Shown here: positions 25,831 to 35,843 of the stretch, in pieces
Position numbering within the stretch: position 1 is the first letter of the stretch
How the letters are laid out: the number at the start of each line of letters is the position of its first letter
Source of the DNA: Serratia sp. PL17
GTDB taxonomy: Bacteria; Pseudomonadota; Gammaproteobacteria; Enterobacterales; Enterobacteriaceae
Assembly: GCF_017832355.1 (NCBI RefSeq)
Contig: NZ_JAFIBY010000008.1
Location: forward strand, 1-64,000
Direction: 5' to 3'
Length of the DNA: 64,000 nucleotides
Made by a program: the position numbers and the translations under genes
Notes under the pieces: model-generated
Database searches by the model: none
What the model saw: only the letters and a program-made list of their open reading frames with translations
What the model was told of the DNA's origin: nothing

Positions 25831-26663
25831 TGTTGTCGTTGTCCAGCAAACGGGTTCTGCCTGGGTTTGGTTTAAGCCTCGGGAGCAGCCTGTTTTACAC
25901 CTGCCTGATTCTGCTGTTGCCGCTCAGTGCGCTGGTGATGCAATTGGCGCAAATGAGCCTGGCGCAGTATTGGGACGTGATCTCCAATCCGCAGGTGGTT
26001 GCAGCCTATAAAGTTACGCTGCTTGCTGCGGGGGTTGCCAGTCTGTTTAACGCGGTGTTTGGCATGCTGATGGCCTGGATCCTCACGCGCTACCGCTTCC
26101 CAGGGCGCACGCTGTTGGACGGCCTGATCGATTTGCCGTTTGCATTGCCGACCGCCGTGGCTGGCCTGACATTGGCGGGGCTGTTTTCTACCACGGGCTG
26201 GTATGGCCAATGGTTGGCGCATTTTGACATCAAAGTGACCTTTACCTGGTTGGGTATTGCGGTGGCGATGGCATTTACCAGCCTGCCCTTTGTGGTGCGT
26301 ACCGTTCAGCCGGTGTTGGAAGAGCTGGGGCCGGAATACGAAGAGGCGGCAGAAACGCTGGGTGCCACTCGCTGGCAGAGCTTTCGTCGCGTCGTGATAC
26401 CCGAATTGGCGCCGGCGCTGTTAGCCGGCACGGCTATCTCATTTACCCGTAGCCTGGGTGAGTTTGGTGCGGTGATTTTTATCGCCGGTAACATCGCCTG
26501 GAAGACGGAAGTGACCTCACTGATGATTTTTGTCCGTTTGCAGGAGTTCGATTACCCGGCAGCCAGTGCGATTGCCTCGGTGATCCTGGCGGCATCGTTG
26601 CTGTTGCTGTTCAGCATTAACGTTCTGCAGAGCCGCTTTGGCCGACGCATCGGGGGGCACTGA
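25830..26663 (+). CDS. cysT: sulfate/thiosulfate ABC permease subunit CysT
   Basis: A 277-residue inner-membrane permease with about six membrane helices. The EAA loop is seen as EEAAETLGATRWQSFRRVVIPELAPALLAG. The start overlaps the last base of cysP (TAATG), and the end overlaps cysW by one base. It pairs with CysW and takes energy from CysA to import sulfate and thiosulfate. Confidence 0.96.
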   Translation: MLSLSSKRVLPGFGLSLGSSLFYTCLILLLPLSALVMQLAQMSLAQYWDVISNPQVVAAYKVTLLAAGVASLFNAVFGMLMAWILTRYRFPGRTLLDGLIDLPFALPTAVAGLTLAGLFSTTGWYGQWLAHFDIKVTFTWLGIAVAMAFTSLPFVVRTVQPVLEELGPEYEEAAETLGATRWQSFRRVVIPELAPALLAGTAISFTRSLGEFGAVIFIAGNIAWKTEVTSLMIFVRLQEFDYPAASAIASVILAASLLLLFSINVLQSRFGRRIGGH

Positions 26664-27538
26664 TGGCGGATATCTCTGAGTTCAACGGCGTCGAACGGCC
26701 GCGCGTCAACTGGGGCAAGTGGACACTGATCGGTATCGGTGTGCTGTTCTCGGTACTGCTACTGGTGGTACCGATTATTTCGATTTTCGCCGAGGCCTTT
26801 TCTAAAGGCGCTGGGGTGATGTGGAGCAACCTGGTCGATCGCGACATGCTGCACGCCATTTGGCTGACGGTGCTGATTGCCTTGATTACCGTACCCTTCA
26901 ACCTGGTTTTCGGTACGTTATTGGCATGGTTGGTGACGCGTTTTACCTTCCCAGGGCGTCAACTGTTACTGACGTTGATCGACATTCCTTTTGCCGTTTC
27001 ACCGGTGGTGGCGGGGCTGATTTACCTGTTGTTTTACGGCAGCAATGGCCTGCTGGGCGGTTGGCTGGATGCGCATAACATCCAGCTTATGTTCTCTTGG
27101 CCGGGCATGGTGCTGGTGACCATTTTCGTTACCTGTCCGTTTGTGGTGCGTGAGCTGGTGCCGATGATGCTGAGCCAGGGCAGCCAGGAAGACGAGGCCG
27201 CCATTTTGCTGGGCGCTTCTGGCTGGCAGATGTTCCGCCGGGTGACGCTGCCAAACATTCGCTGGGCGCTGTTGTACGGCGTGGTACTGACCAACGCGCG
27301 TGCCATCGGCGAATTCGGTGCGGTATCAGTGGTGTCCGGTTCTATTCGCGGTGAAACCTTCAGCCTGCCGCTGCAGGTTGAGTTATTGCAGCAGGATTAC
27401 AACACGGTTGGCTCCTTTACCGCCGCCGGTTTATTGACCCTGATGGCGATAGTGACCCTATTTTTGAAGAGTGGCCTGCAATGGCGTCTGGAACGTCAGA
27501 ATGCACGTCTCGAGCGGGAGGAAAATCATGAGCATTGA
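26663..27538 (+). CDS. cysW: sulfate/thiosulfate ABC permease subunit CysW
   Basis: A 291-residue permease with about six helices. The EAA-type loop is [31 protein letters not shown], and the following [22 protein letters not shown] is typical of CysW. It forms the channel with CysT. It starts on the last base of cysT and overlaps the start of cysA by 11 bp, so all four are translationally linked. Confidence 0.96.
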   Translation: MADISEFNGVERPRVNWGKWTLIGIGVLFSVLLLVVPIISIFAEAFSKGAGVMWSNLVDRDMLHAIWLTVLIALITVPFNLVFGTLLAWLVTRFTFPGRQLLLTLIDIPFAVSPVVAGLIYLLFYGSNGLLGGWLDAHNIQLMFSWPGMVLVTIFVTCPFVVRELVPMMLSQGSQEDEAAILLGASGWQMFRRVTLPNIRWALLYGVVLTNARAIGEFGAVSVVSGSIRGETFSLPLQVELLQQDYNTVGSFTAAGLLTLMAIVTLFLKSGLQWRLERQNARLEREENHEH

Positions 27539-28616
27539 GATTAACGGTATCAATAAGTTTTTCGGTCGTACCAAGGTATTGAACGATATCTCGCTCGACA
27601 TTGCTTCTGGCGAGATGGTGGCATTGTTGGGGCCGTCCGGCTCCGGTAAAACCACGCTGCTGCGTATTATCGCGGGGTTGGAAAACCAGAGTAGCGGTAA
27701 GTTGGGCTTCCACGGTACCGACGTCAGCCATGTGCATGCGCGCGACCGCCGGGTTGGCTTCGTGTTCCAGCACTATGCGTTGTTCCGTCATATGACCGTA
27801 TTTGACAACATCGCCTTTGGTTTGAGCGTGTTACCACGTCGTGAACGCCCAAATGCGGCGGCGATCAAACAAAAAGTGACCCAGCTGCTTGAGATGGTGC
27901 AATTGGCTCATTTGGCTAACCGCTACCCGTCACAGCTTTCCGGCGGTCAGAAGCAGCGCGTGGCGTTGGCGCGCGCCCTGGCGGTAGAACCGCAGATTTT
28001 GCTGCTGGATGAACCCTTTGGTGCACTGGATGCGCAAGTGCGTAAAGAGCTGCGCCGCTGGTTGCGCCAGTTGCACGAAGAGCTGAAGTTCACCAGCGTG
28101 TTCGTCACCCACGATCAGGAAGAGGCGATGGAAGTGGCTGACCGTATCGTGGTGATGAGCCAGGGCAATATTGAGCAGGTCGGTTCACCGGAAGAGATTA
28201 TCCGTGAGCCTGCCAGCCGTTTCGTACTGGAATTTATGGGCGAAGTGAACCGCCTGAGCGGCGAGATCCGTGGTTCGCAGCTGTTTGTTGGTGCACACCA
28301 GTGGCCGCTTTCGTTCCAGCCAATGCATCAAGGCAGCGTAGACTTGTTCTTGCGGCCTTGGGAAATGGAAGTGGGCACCGAGAGCAGTGAGCGCTGCCCG
28401 TTGCCGGTACAGGTGCTGGAAGTCAGCCCGCGTGGCCACTTCTGGCAATTGACCGTACAGCCAATCGGCTGGCATCAGGAGCCTATCAGCGTGATTTTGC
28501 CAGAAGGCAACCCAACCCCGGTGCGCGGCGGTCGTTATTACGTTGGCAGCCTGAATGCACGCCTGTATGCCGGTGACCAACTGCTACAACCTGTTGCGTT
28601 AGCTAAAAGCGCCTGA
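27528..28616 (+). CDS. cysA: sulfate/thiosulfate ABC transporter ATPase CysA
   Basis: A 362-residue ATPase starting at ATG 27528 behind GGGAGGAAAATC. Walker [10 protein letters not shown] (about residues 34-42), signature [15 protein letters not shown], Walker [12 protein letters not shown] and the switch His in [16 protein letters not shown] are all present. After about residue 235 comes the CysA-type regulatory extension. It powers CysTW. Beyond its stop lies a palindromic repeat and then a terminator, which separate it from cysM. Confidence 0.96.
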   Translation: MSIEINGINKFFGRTKVLNDISLDIASGEMVALLGPSGSGKTTLLRIIAGLENQSSGKLGFHGTDVSHVHARDRRVGFVFQHYALFRHMTVFDNIAFGLSVLPRRERPNAAAIKQKVTQLLEMVQLAHLANRYPSQLSGGQKQRVALARALAVEPQILLLDEPFGALDAQVRKELRRWLRQLHEELKFTSVFVTHDQEEAMEVADRIVVMSQGNIEQVGSPEEIIREPASRFVLEFMGEVNRLSGEIRGSQLFVGAHQWPLSFQPMHQGSVDLFLRPWEMEVGTESSERCPLPVQVLEVSPRGHFWQLTVQPIGWHQEPISVILPEGNPTPVRGGRYYVGSLNARLYAGDQLLQPVALAKSA

Positions 28617-28618
28617 TA

Positions 28619-28746
28619 TACCCTTTATCTTTCAAGTTGCAGGTGTGTTGGCTGCCTTTACTTGCCCCAGTCGCTTACTGATATAAGCGCCTGGGGACTC
28701 GTGCAGTTGCCGCCCTTCCTGCACCCTGAAATATTTTGGGCATAGG
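28619..28746 (+). repeat. dispersed palindromic repeat, copy between cysA and cysM
   Basis: About 128 bp, from TACCCTTTATCTTTCAAGTTG to CTGAAATATTTTGGGCATAGG. The outer parts form an inverted repeat (TTTCAAGTTGCAGG against CCTGCACCCTGAAA), and the middle holds a second palindrome around CCCCAG ... CTGGGG and CTTACTGATATAAG. The copy at 35113 is the same sequence in the other orientation, and 41465 is a third, more diverged copy. Confidence 0.8.
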
Positions 28747-28760
28747 TTTTAACTGACGTT

Positions 28761-28787
28761 AAAGGCAACCCCGGGGTTGCCTTTTTA
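28761..28787 (+). terminator. strong terminator between cysA and cysM
   Basis: AAAGGCAACCCC (28761-28772) pairs without mismatch with GGGGTTGCCTTT (28773-28784), followed by TT. The tip must open to form a loop, leaving a stem of about 10 bp. It should stop most cysPTWA transcripts 32 bp before the cysM start. Confidence 0.82.
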
Positions 28788-28818
28788 TATTACGTACTTC
28801 AACACACAGGCAAAGATC

Positions 28819-29700
28819 GTGACAACGCTTGAACAATGTATCGGTAATACCCCGCTGGTAAAATTACAACGTCTGGCTACAGGACTAAACAGCGAGGTTT
28901 GGGTCAAACTGGAAGGCAATAACCCGGCGGGCTCGGTGAAGGATCGTGCCGCGTTGGCGATGATTCAACAGGCGGAGCTGCGCGGTGAGATACAGCCCGG
29001 TGACCGTCTGATCGAGGCCACCAGTGGTAACACCGGTATAGCGCTGGCGATGATCGCGGCGTTGAAAGGCTATGCGATGACGTTGTTGATGCCGGAAAAC
29101 ATGAGCCTGGAGCGTCAGGCGGCCATGCGTGCTTATGGCGCAGAATTGATTCTGGTGAGCAAAGACGTCGGGATGGAAGGCGCGCGCGATCTGGCATTGG
29201 AAATGTACAATCAGGGGCAGGGCAAAGTATTGGACCAGTTCAATAATTTGGATAACCCGTATGCCCACTTCACCACCACTGGCCCGGAAATCTGGCAGCA
29301 GAGCGAGCAGCGTATCACCCATTTCGTATCAAGCATGGGCACGACGGGCACGATAACCGGTGTGGGCGGATACCTGAAGAGCCAGAATGCCCAGGTGCAG
29401 ATCATCGGTCTGCAACCGGCAGAGGGCAGCCATATTCCCGGTATCCGCCGCTGGGCGCCAGCCTACCTGCCGGGCATATTCCGCCCGGATCTGGTGGACC
29501 AGGTGTTGGACATTGAGCAAACGGACGCTGAGCAGACCATGCGTCAGTTGGCGCAGCGTGAAGGTATTTTCTGCGGCGTCAGTTCCGGTGGTGCCGTTGC
29601 CGGCGCATTGCGGATTGCCGCAGACAACCCCGGCAGTGTGATTGTGGCGATCATCTGTGATCGCGGTGATCGCTATCTTTCTACCGGCGTTTTTGGCTGA
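28819..29700 (+). CDS. cysM: cysteine synthase B (O-acetylserine sulfhydrylase B)
   Basis: A 293-residue CysM starting at GTG 28819, which gives MTTLEQCIGNTPLVKLQRLA in line with E. coli MSTLEQTIGNTPLVKLQRM. The PLP lysine is Lys41 (NNPAGSVKDRAA), and the phosphate-binding loop is [12 protein letters not shown]. It makes cysteine from O-acetylserine and sulfide, or S-sulfocysteine when given thiosulfate, so it completes the thiosulfate route of cysPTWA. It stops at YLSTGVFG, about ten residues shorter than E. coli CysM. A terminator sits just upstream, so it may have its own promoter. Confidence 0.95.
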   Translation: MTTLEQCIGNTPLVKLQRLATGLNSEVWVKLEGNNPAGSVKDRAALAMIQQAELRGEIQPGDRLIEATSGNTGIALAMIAALKGYAMTLLMPENMSLERQAAMRAYGAELILVSKDVGMEGARDLALEMYNQGQGKVLDQFNNLDNPYAHFTTTGPEIWQQSEQRITHFVSSMGTTGTITGVGGYLKSQNAQVQIIGLQPAEGSHIPGIRRWAPAYLPGIFRPDLVDQVLDIEQTDAEQTMRQLAQREGIFCGVSSGGAVAGALRIAADNPGSVIVAIICDRGDRYLSTGVFG

Positions 29701-29703
29701 GTG

Positions 29704-31653
29704 CTATTCCCTTTCCAACGCATGTATCGGATCCATCCCGGCGGCCCGTTTCGCCGGGAAGAAACCAAAAATCACCCCGATTAATGTCGAGCAGATAAAG
29801 GCGGCGACGATAGATGCGCTGGAATAAACCATCGTGAAGTTATCGCTGAATTGGCTGAATACCACGCCGATCGCCAGTGATAATAACACCCCCAAGGTGC
29901 CTCCCAGCAGGCACACCAGCACGGCCTCAATCAGAAACTGTTGCATGATGTCGCTGGCACGTGCGCCAACCGCCATGCGTACGCCAATTTCACGGGTGCG
30001 CTCGGTGACCGACACCAACATGATATTCATCACCCCAATGCCGCCAACCACAAGCGAAATCAGCGCGATCATCGACACCAGTAGCGTCAGGGTGGCGGTG
30101 GTCTGCTCAATGGTTTGGCGAATGCTGTCGGTGTTCATCACGAAGAAATCCTTGCCGCCGTGGCGCTGGCTCAGCAGACGCGTGACGCCATCTTCAGCGC
30201 TGGCAAGATCGATATCATCGTTTACGCGTACGGTAATGCTTTTCAGGTAACTCTGGCCCAGCATGCGTTTCATCGCGGTAGTGTAGGGGATCCAGACATT
30301 CAGGTTTTCATCACTGCCGAAGCCACTCTGCTTTTTGGCCGCGACGCCGATAATGCGGCACGGCAGCGAACCGAGCAGGATCACTTCGCCCAGCGGGTTG
30401 GCTCCGTGAGGAAACAGCGTGTCGCGGGTATTTTCGTCAATCACCACTTCCTGCATCAGCTGGTCAATGCTACGGCGGTTAAATGCCATGCCGCTGTCGA
30501 TGTTATAGCCACGGACCAGAAAATACTGTTCCCCGACGCCATTGACGGTGCCGCTGACCGATTGGTTGCCATAGCGGAACGTGGTGCTCGTGGAAAGGGT
30601 CGGTGTCACGCTGTGCACGTATCCTTGCTGGGCTAACGCGTCAGCGTCGGTCGCACGCAGCGTTTGCACTGCGGCTGAGCGCATATCGCCGAAATCCTTG
30701 CCCGGATAGACTTCCAGTGTGCTGGTGCCCATGGCGTTGATATTGGCCAACACCTGCTGTTGAGAGCCTTTGCCCAGAGCCACCACTGATACAACCGAGG
30801 CGATGCCAATGATAATCCCAAGCATGGTGAGTAGGGTGCGCAGGCGCTGAGAAGCCATCGCCAACAGCGCCATTTTGAATGCTTCGCGCAGGCGATCGCG
30901 TTGTGAATGCCAACGGCCGCTGGTGTTATCCAATGCTTTTGGCAGGCGCACGACGCGTTGGACGGTTTTCTGTCGATCGGCAACGATCTCGCCATCGCTG
31001 AGTTCAATAATGCGCTGAGCATGTTCGGCGATCTGCATGTCGTGAGTGACGATCACCACCGTGTGACCGCGTGCGTGCAGGTCTTTCAGGATGCTCATCA
31101 CTTCCTGCCCACTGTGACTGTCCAGCGCACCGGTCGGTTCATCCGCCAGAATCACTTCGCCGCCGTTCATCAATGCGCGGGCGATGCTCACCCGCTGTTG
31201 TTGGCCCCCGGAGAGTTGACTCGGTCGGTAATTCAACCGTTGCGCTAACCCAAGCCGCTGCAAGAGATCGGCTGCCCGCTGTTGTCGCGAATGGCGTGGA
31301 TGGCCGGCATACACTGCGGGTACCTCTATGTTGCCTTGCGCACTCAGATCGCCCAGCAGATGGTAGCGTTGGAAGATAAAACCGAAGTGTTCGCGTCGCA
31401 GTTCAGCCAGGCTATCGCGATCTCGCTGTCCGGTACTGCGGCCAGCTACCTGATAATCGCCTTCGCTCGGGCGATCAAGACAACCGAGAATGTTCATCAG
31501 CGTCGACTTACCGGAACCGGAAGCGCCGACGATCGCCACCATTTCCCCCTGATCAATGTCGAGGTTGATATTGTTCAATACCGTTACGTTTTGTTCACCG
31601 GCTTGAAAACGGCGGCTGATGCCGCGCAGTTGCAACAGAGGTTGTTGGCTCAT
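29704..31653 (-). CDS. macB: MacB-type ABC transporter, ATPase-permease fusion
   Basis: A 649-residue MacB. The N-terminal ATPase (about residues 1-230) has Walker [10 protein letters not shown], signature [16 protein letters not shown] and Walker [14 protein letters not shown] first membrane helix follows at about 280-300, then a large periplasmic domain (about 305-520) and three C-terminal helices. With MacA and an outer-membrane TolC it moves macrolides, lipopeptides or peptide toxins out of the periplasm. It starts 2 bp after macA and shares its transcript. It converges on cysM with a 3 bp gap. Confidence 0.95.
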   Translation of the reverse strand: MSQQPLLQLRGISRRFQAGEQNVTVLNNINLDIDQGEMVAIVGASGSGKSTLMNILGCLDRPSEGDYQVAGRSTGQRDRDSLAELRREHFGFIFQRYHLLGDLSAQGNIEVPAVYAGHPRHSRQQRAADLLQRLGLAQRLNYRPSQLSGGQQQRVSIARALMNGGEVILADEPTGALDSHSGQEVMSILKDLHARGHTVVIVTHDMQIAEHAQRIIELSDGEIVADRQKTVQRVVRLPKALDNTSGRWHSQRDRLREAFKMALLAMASQRLRTLLTMLGIIIGIASVVSVVALGKGSQQQVLANINAMGTSTLEVYPGKDFGDMRSAAVQTLRATDADALAQQGYVHSVTPTLSTSTTFRYGNQSVSGTVNGVGEQYFLVRGYNIDSGMAFNRRSIDQLMQEVVIDENTRDTLFPHGANPLGEVILLGSLPCRIIGVAAKKQSGFGSDENLNVWIPYTTAMKRMLGQSYLKSITVRVNDDIDLASAEDGVTRLLSQRHGGKDFFVMNTDSIRQTIEQTTATLTLLVSMIALISLVVGGIGVMNIMLVSVTERTREIGVRMAVGARASDIMQQFLIEAVLVCLLGGTLGVLLSLAIGVVFSQFSDNFTMVYSSASIVAAFICSTLIGVIFGFFPAKRAAGMDPIHALERE

Positions 31654-31655
31654 TG

Positions 31656-32849
31656 TTACATTCCCATTGGTGGTGGGCCCATACGGCGCGTGCTGCTTTT
31701 GGCCGCCGTATTCACCTGGCTGACAATCACGCTCTCACCGGCCAATATGCCGCTGATAATCTGTGCATCAACGTTGTTGTTAATCCCCACTTTTACCGGG
31801 CGTCGATCAACGTTTCCCTGTTTATCGACTACCTGCACCCAGTCGCCTTGTAAGGCTGTCGCAGGGATGACCACTGCGTTTTCAGCCTTGTCCAACACGA
31901 TATACACCTGTGCGGTCATTGAGATACGCAGTGCGCCGTCAGGGTTGGCCACGTCGAACAGACCGTTATAGTAAATCGCGCTACTTGAGCTGGAGGCGCT
32001 GCTGGAACTGCTGGTACTGGACGACGTGGTCTCATCGTTGATGGAGTCTGGGGCCGGTTCTATCGCCCGCAGTGTGGTGCTGTAGCGCTTACCGGGTTCA
32101 CCAAGGATAGTGAAATAGACCGGCATGCCGGTTTTTACCTTGACCACGTCAGCTTCAGAAATCTGCGCCTCAATGGTCATGGTCGCCAATTGAGCGACTT
32201 TGACGATGGTTGGAGCGCTTTGTACCGCATTCACCGTTTGCCCAGCTTCCACCGGCAGCGCGACGATGGTGCCATCTATCGGCGAGGTGATTTTGGTGTA
32301 ACCGAGGTTGACCTGGGCTGTGTTGACGGCAATCTGCGCCTGAACGATCTGGGCATCCAGGGCATTGACATCGGCACGAGTGGCAATCAGTGTGGCCTGA
32401 GCATTGTCCAAATCTGCCTGTACACCGACGCCATGCGCCACGATGGCTTGCTGGCGTTGATAAGCGCGCTGATTGTTATGCAGTGCCGCCATTTTTGATG
32501 CGCGTTGCGCCTGAACGTTTTTCAATGCTGCTTCTGCGTCCCTCAGGGCGTTCTGCTGGGTTAAGTCGTCAATCTCAGCGACCCGTTGGCCTTTATGCAC
32601 TTTATCGCCCAGCGCCACGTACAGGGCCTTAATTTGACCAGACACCTGGGCGCCGACGCTGACCTGTTTCTGCGCCTCAATGGTGCCGTCAGCCAATACC
32701 GTTTGTTCCAGGTCGCGCGTTTGCGCCACGGCGGTGATATAACGGGGCGTCGCGGTATCGCCTTGAGATCTGAAGTAGAGAAATAGGGCGATAGCGGCCA
32801 CAATAACAGTTGGCAGCAGATAACGTTTTGAGCGTTGAAACGATGGCAT
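31656..32849 (-). CDS. macA: MacA-type periplasmic adaptor
   Basis: A 397-residue membrane-fusion protein from ATG 32849 ([12 protein letters not shown]); in-frame ATGs 21 and 48 bp upstream are possible. One N-terminal anchor (about residues 10-26), a biotinyl-lipoyl-like hairpin domain, the long coiled-coil hairpin (about 85-165) and a beta-barrel domain are present. [20 protein letters not shown] and [20 protein letters not shown] are typical of MacA. An unusual Ser-rich insertion of about 16 residues ([16 protein letters not shown]) sits in the beta-barrel/proximal region, written in mixed serine codons. It lies divergent from a two-component system 175 bp away. Confidence 0.93.
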   Translation of the reverse strand: MPSFQRSKRYLLPTVIVAAIALFLYFRSQGDTATPRYITAVAQTRDLEQTVLADGTIEAQKQVSVGAQVSGQIKALYVALGDKVHKGQRVAEIDDLTQQNALRDAEAALKNVQAQRASKMAALHNNQRAYQRQQAIVAHGVGVQADLDNAQATLIATRADVNALDAQIVQAQIAVNTAQVNLGYTKITSPIDGTIVALPVEAGQTVNAVQSAPTIVKVAQLATMTIEAQISEADVVKVKTGMPVYFTILGEPGKRYSTTLRAIEPAPDSINDETTSSSTSSSSSASSSSSAIYYNGLFDVANPDGALRISMTAQVYIVLDKAENAVVIPATALQGDWVQVVDKQGNVDRRPVKVGINNNVDAQIISGILAGESVIVSQVNTAAKSSTRRMGPPPMGM

Positions 32850-33024
32850 GACGATGGGATTCCCTGGCATGAAAGCGCGGTAAAAATCTGTTGGCACTAA
32901 TTTAACGCGCCGCCGACGGGCCTGCGGTTAAGTGGCGTTCAGGAATATGTAAGGATTGAGTAAAACCGGCTGCGAAGCAGACAAATAGGCGTGAAAATGG
33001 CGAAAATCCGCGAAGGAGCAAGGC

Positions 33025-33705
33025 ATGAAAATTTTATTGGTCGATGATGACCTCGAACTCGGCACCATGCTGAGCGAATACCTGACCGGCGAAGGTTTTA
33101 ACGCCACGCTGGTACTGACTGGCAAAGCCGGTGTGGAAGGCGCGCTGTCGGGCGAGTACACCGCGATGATCCTCGACATCATGTTGCCGGACATGAGCGG
33201 CATTGACGTGCTGCGCGACGTGCGTAAAAAGAGCCGTATGCCAATCATTATGCTGACAGCCAAAGGCGATAACATCGATCGGGTTATCGGCCTGGAAATG
33301 GGCGCTGACGACTACATGCCTAAGCCGTGCTATCCCCGAGAGCTGGTGGCGCGTTTGCGTGCGGTGCTGCGCCGTTTTGACGAACGCCCGGATGAGGTGG
33401 ACGACGGGATTGCCATTAATTTTGGTGAGCTGAGCCTCAATCCGTCTACTCGCAGCAGCGAATGGCGCGGTAAACCTTTCGATCTGACCGCTTCCGAATT
33501 CAACCTGCTGGAGTTGCTGCTGCGTGCACCTGAGCGCGTAGTGTCTAAAGATGAGCTGTCAGAAAAAGGCTTGGGGCGCCCGCGCGAAGCTTATGACCGC
33601 AGCGTTGATGTCCATATCAGCAATATCCGGCAGAAGCTGGGTGCATTGACGGACAATGCGTTAAGTATTGAAACGGTGCGCAGCATCGGCTACCGAATCC
33701 GATAA
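33025..33705 (+). CDS. CpxR-like response regulator (OmpR family)
   Basis: A 226-residue response regulator. The receiver domain has the acidic pocket VDDD, phosphorylation site Asp51 (ILDIMLPDMSG), conserved Thr/Ala of MLTAKG and Lys101 of DDYMPKPCYPRE. The C-terminal half is the OmpR/PhoB winged helix (FDLTASEFNLLELLL ... RSVDVHISNIRQKL ... IETVRSIGYRI). Overall it is closest to CpxR. It is coupled to the kinase by a TAATG overlap and divergent from macAB, suggesting that it controls that pump. AAGGAGCAAGGC precedes the ATG. Confidence 0.9.
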   Translation: MKILLVDDDLELGTMLSEYLTGEGFNATLVLTGKAGVEGALSGEYTAMILDIMLPDMSGIDVLRDVRKKSRMPIIMLTAKGDNIDRVIGLEMGADDYMPKPCYPRELVARLRAVLRRFDERPDEVDDGIAINFGELSLNPSTRSSEWRGKPFDLTASEFNLLELLLRAPERVVSKDELSEKGLGRPREAYDRSVDVHISNIRQKLGALTDNALSIETVRSIGYRIR

Positions 33706-35036
33706 TGCCCATGCGCGGAAGACTATTCTGGAAAATCCTGCTCGGTTTCTGGCTGACCTTTATCATCATGACCCAGGCATTGTGGGTGGCTTTTTCATTG
33801 TATGGCGATCGCTACGAGCCGCCGGAAAACGCTATGGCGCGGCGAGTGATTGCGCTGCATTTAACCTCTGCCGCCACGCAACTGCGTAGCGGCGGTATGC
33901 CGGCACTCGAGGCAATGCTGAAGGACTGGCCGGAAGATGACCGGCGCTTGCTGTCCGTGACTGCATTGGCGCAGCCGCCCGCCCCTGCACCGGAGGAGCC
34001 GGCATTTGAAGGCCGCCGGATGCCGAAAGCCGTTACGGAATGGGTCGCAGACGACGGGGACGGTAAAGGGTATCTGCTGAGCTACGACATGCGTGGGCTG
34101 CGGGAGGAATACCGCCCGAACAAACGTTCGCATTTCTTCAACATCCCCGCCCCGATGCTGTGGGTCGGTGGGTTGGCAGGGTTGTTATTCAGTGCCGTGC
34201 TGGCCTGGAACCTGACCCGGCCAATGCGCAAATTGCGCGACGGTTTTGATCGCGTGGCGCAGGGGGATTTATCGGTGCGTTTATTCCCTGCGATGCGCCG
34301 CAGGCATGATGAGCTTTCTGAGGTTGCGCGTGATTTTGACAGCATGGCTGAACGGTTAGAACTGCTGGTTAGCGCCCGGGAACAGCTGTTGCATGACGTC
34401 TCCCACGAGTTGCGTTCACCGCTGGCTCGCCTGCAGTTGGCCATTGGTCTGGCGCGGCAGAATGAAGGCAATGTAGAAAACTCGCTGCAGCGTATTGAGC
34501 ATGAAGCGGGGCGGTTGGATAAAATGATTGGCGAGCTGTTGGCACTGTCACGCGCCGAAAGCAACAATCTGCCGGATGAAGAGTATTTCGACTTGTATGG
34601 GCTGGTGGATGCGGTGGTCAGTGACGCACGCTACGAAGCGCAGATCCCCGGGGTGGATATTGTGCTGCAGGCCAGTTCGGACGTGGAATATACCGTTAAA
34701 GGGAATGCCGAGCTGATGCGGCGTGCGGTGGATAATATTGTGCGCAATGCGCTGCGTTTCTCCAGCCACGGTCAGCAAGTGACGGTGGTGCTGACGCGTA
34801 TTGATCAACTGTTCCAGATAGAGGTCAGCGATCAGGGCCCGGGTGTGGAAGAATCGAAACTTTCCAGCATTTTTGATCCGTTCGTCAGGGTTAAATCGGC
34901 GATGTCAGGCAAGGGCTACGGGCTGGGGCTGGCGATCACCCGCAAGGTGGTGCTGGCACACGGTGGCCAGGTTGAAGCGCGCAATGGTGGACAGGGGGGG
35001 TTAGTTATCACCCTCCGCATCCCGCGCTGGGGGTAA
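33705..35036 (+). CDS. CpxA-like sensor histidine kinase
   Basis: A 443-residue sensor kinase. A first membrane helix is at about 9-32, a periplasmic sensing region of about 115 residues follows (Pro/Ala-rich near PPAPAPEEPAFEG), then a second helix at about 148-170 and a HAMP linker (NLTRPMRKLRDGFDRVAQGDLSVR). The phospho-acceptor is His234 (HDVSHELRSPL). The ATP-binding domain has N-box DNIVRNALRFS, G1 DQGPGVEES and G2 GYGLGLAI. It is CpxA-like in layout, but the periplasmic part is not one I recognise. It acts with the regulator just upstream. Confidence 0.9.
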   Translation: MPMRGRLFWKILLGFWLTFIIMTQALWVAFSLYGDRYEPPENAMARRVIALHLTSAATQLRSGGMPALEAMLKDWPEDDRRLLSVTALAQPPAPAPEEPAFEGRRMPKAVTEWVADDGDGKGYLLSYDMRGLREEYRPNKRSHFFNIPAPMLWVGGLAGLLFSAVLAWNLTRPMRKLRDGFDRVAQGDLSVRLFPAMRRRHDELSEVARDFDSMAERLELLVSAREQLLHDVSHELRSPLARLQLAIGLARQNEGNVENSLQRIEHEAGRLDKMIGELLALSRAESNNLPDEEYFDLYGLVDAVVSDARYEAQIPGVDIVLQASSDVEYTVKGNAELMRRAVDNIVRNALRFSSHGQQVTVVLTRIDQLFQIEVSDQGPGVEESKLSSIFDPFVRVKSAMSGKGYGLGLAITRKVVLAHGGQVEARNGGQGGLVITLRIPRWG

Positions 35037-35112
35037 TAAGCTCTCTTACTTGCCATTTTGAACAGGGCTTTGCGCTGTCCAAACTGTTTGCGCCGATGGC
35101 GACTATTACCAG

Positions 35113-35239
35113 GGTATTCCCAAAGGATTTCGAATTGCAGCTAGGCGGCAAGCGTGGGCATCCCCAGGAGCTTACTTTGGTAAGTGACTGGGGTAAGCAC
35201 GTGCAGCCAACAACGCTGCAGTTTGAAAGACGAAGGGAA
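35113..35239 (-). repeat. dispersed palindromic repeat, copy between the sensor kinase and crr
   Basis: About 127 bp, the reverse orientation of the copy at 28619. Read on the minus strand it runs CCCTTCGTCTTTCAAACTGC ... GTTGTTGGCTGC ... CCCCAGTCACTTACC ... CTCCTGGGG ... TTGCCGCC ... CGAAATCCTTTGGGAATA. Ends and centre are again inverted repeats. It lies in the gap between convergent genes, directly before the crr terminator. Confidence 0.8.
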
Positions 35240-35243
35240 TAAG

Positions 35244-35270
35244 AAAAACGGCGCCGAGGGCGCCGTTTTT
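35244..35270. terminator. bidirectional terminator at the end of ptsHI-crr
   Basis: AAAACGGCGCC and GGCGCCGTTTTT form a stem of about 11 bp with a GAG loop. It ends the leftward ptsH-ptsI-crr transcript 15 bp past the crr stop and can also stop rightward transcripts from the kinase. Confidence 0.92.
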
Positions 35271-35284
35271 ATGTCCATCCGCAA

Positions 35285-35794
35285 TTACTTCTTGATGCGG
35301 ATGATCGGGGTCTCACCAACGGTTACGTTACCGGACAGTTTGATCAGCTCTTTGATCTCGTCCATGTTGGAGATAACAACCGGCGTCAGGATAGACTTGG
35401 CTTTCTCTTCCAGCAGTGCCAGGTTGAACTCGATAACGACGTCGCCTTTCTTGACGCGTTGACCTTCTTCAGCGATGCGTTTGAAGCCTTCGCCTTTCAG
35501 TTCAACAGTGTCGATACCGAAGTGGACAAACAGCTCGATGCCGCTGTCGGATTCGATAGAGAAAGCATGGTTGGTTTCGAAAATTTTGCCGATAGTGCCG
35601 TCAACCGGGGCAACCATTTTGTTGCCTGTTGGTTTGATAGCAATACCGTCACCAACGATTTTTTCAGCAAATACAACGTCAGGTACATCTTCGATATTAA
35701 CGATTTCGCCAGAAAGTGGAGCTACGATCTCGATAGTGCCCGTGTCTTTCTTGTCATCAGAAACCAGAGATTTCAATTTATCGAACAAACCCAT
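35285..35794 (-). CDS. crr: glucose-specific PTS component EIIA(Glc)
   Basis: A 169-residue EIIA-Glc. The phosphorylated histidine is His91 ([13 protein letters not shown]) and the partner histidine is His76 (ETNHAFSI); E. coli numbering omits the first Met. It receives phosphate from HPr, passes it to glucose-type permeases, and in its two states controls adenylate cyclase and inducer exclusion. It is the last gene of ptsH-ptsI-crr, 49 bp after ptsI. The product is nearly identical to E. coli Crr. Confidence 0.98.
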   Translation of the reverse strand: MGLFDKLKSLVSDDKKDTGTIEIVAPLSGEIVNIEDVPDVVFAEKIVGDGIAIKPTGNKMVAPVDGTIGKIFETNHAFSIESDSGIELFVHFGIDTVELKGEGFKRIAEEGQRVKKGDVVIEFNLALLEEKAKSILTPVVISNMDEIKELIKLSGNVTVGETPIIRIKK

Positions 35795-35843
35795 GATCTT
35801 CTCCTAAGCATTAAATTGGGCGGCGTTCCAGTGTCGTGGAAGT

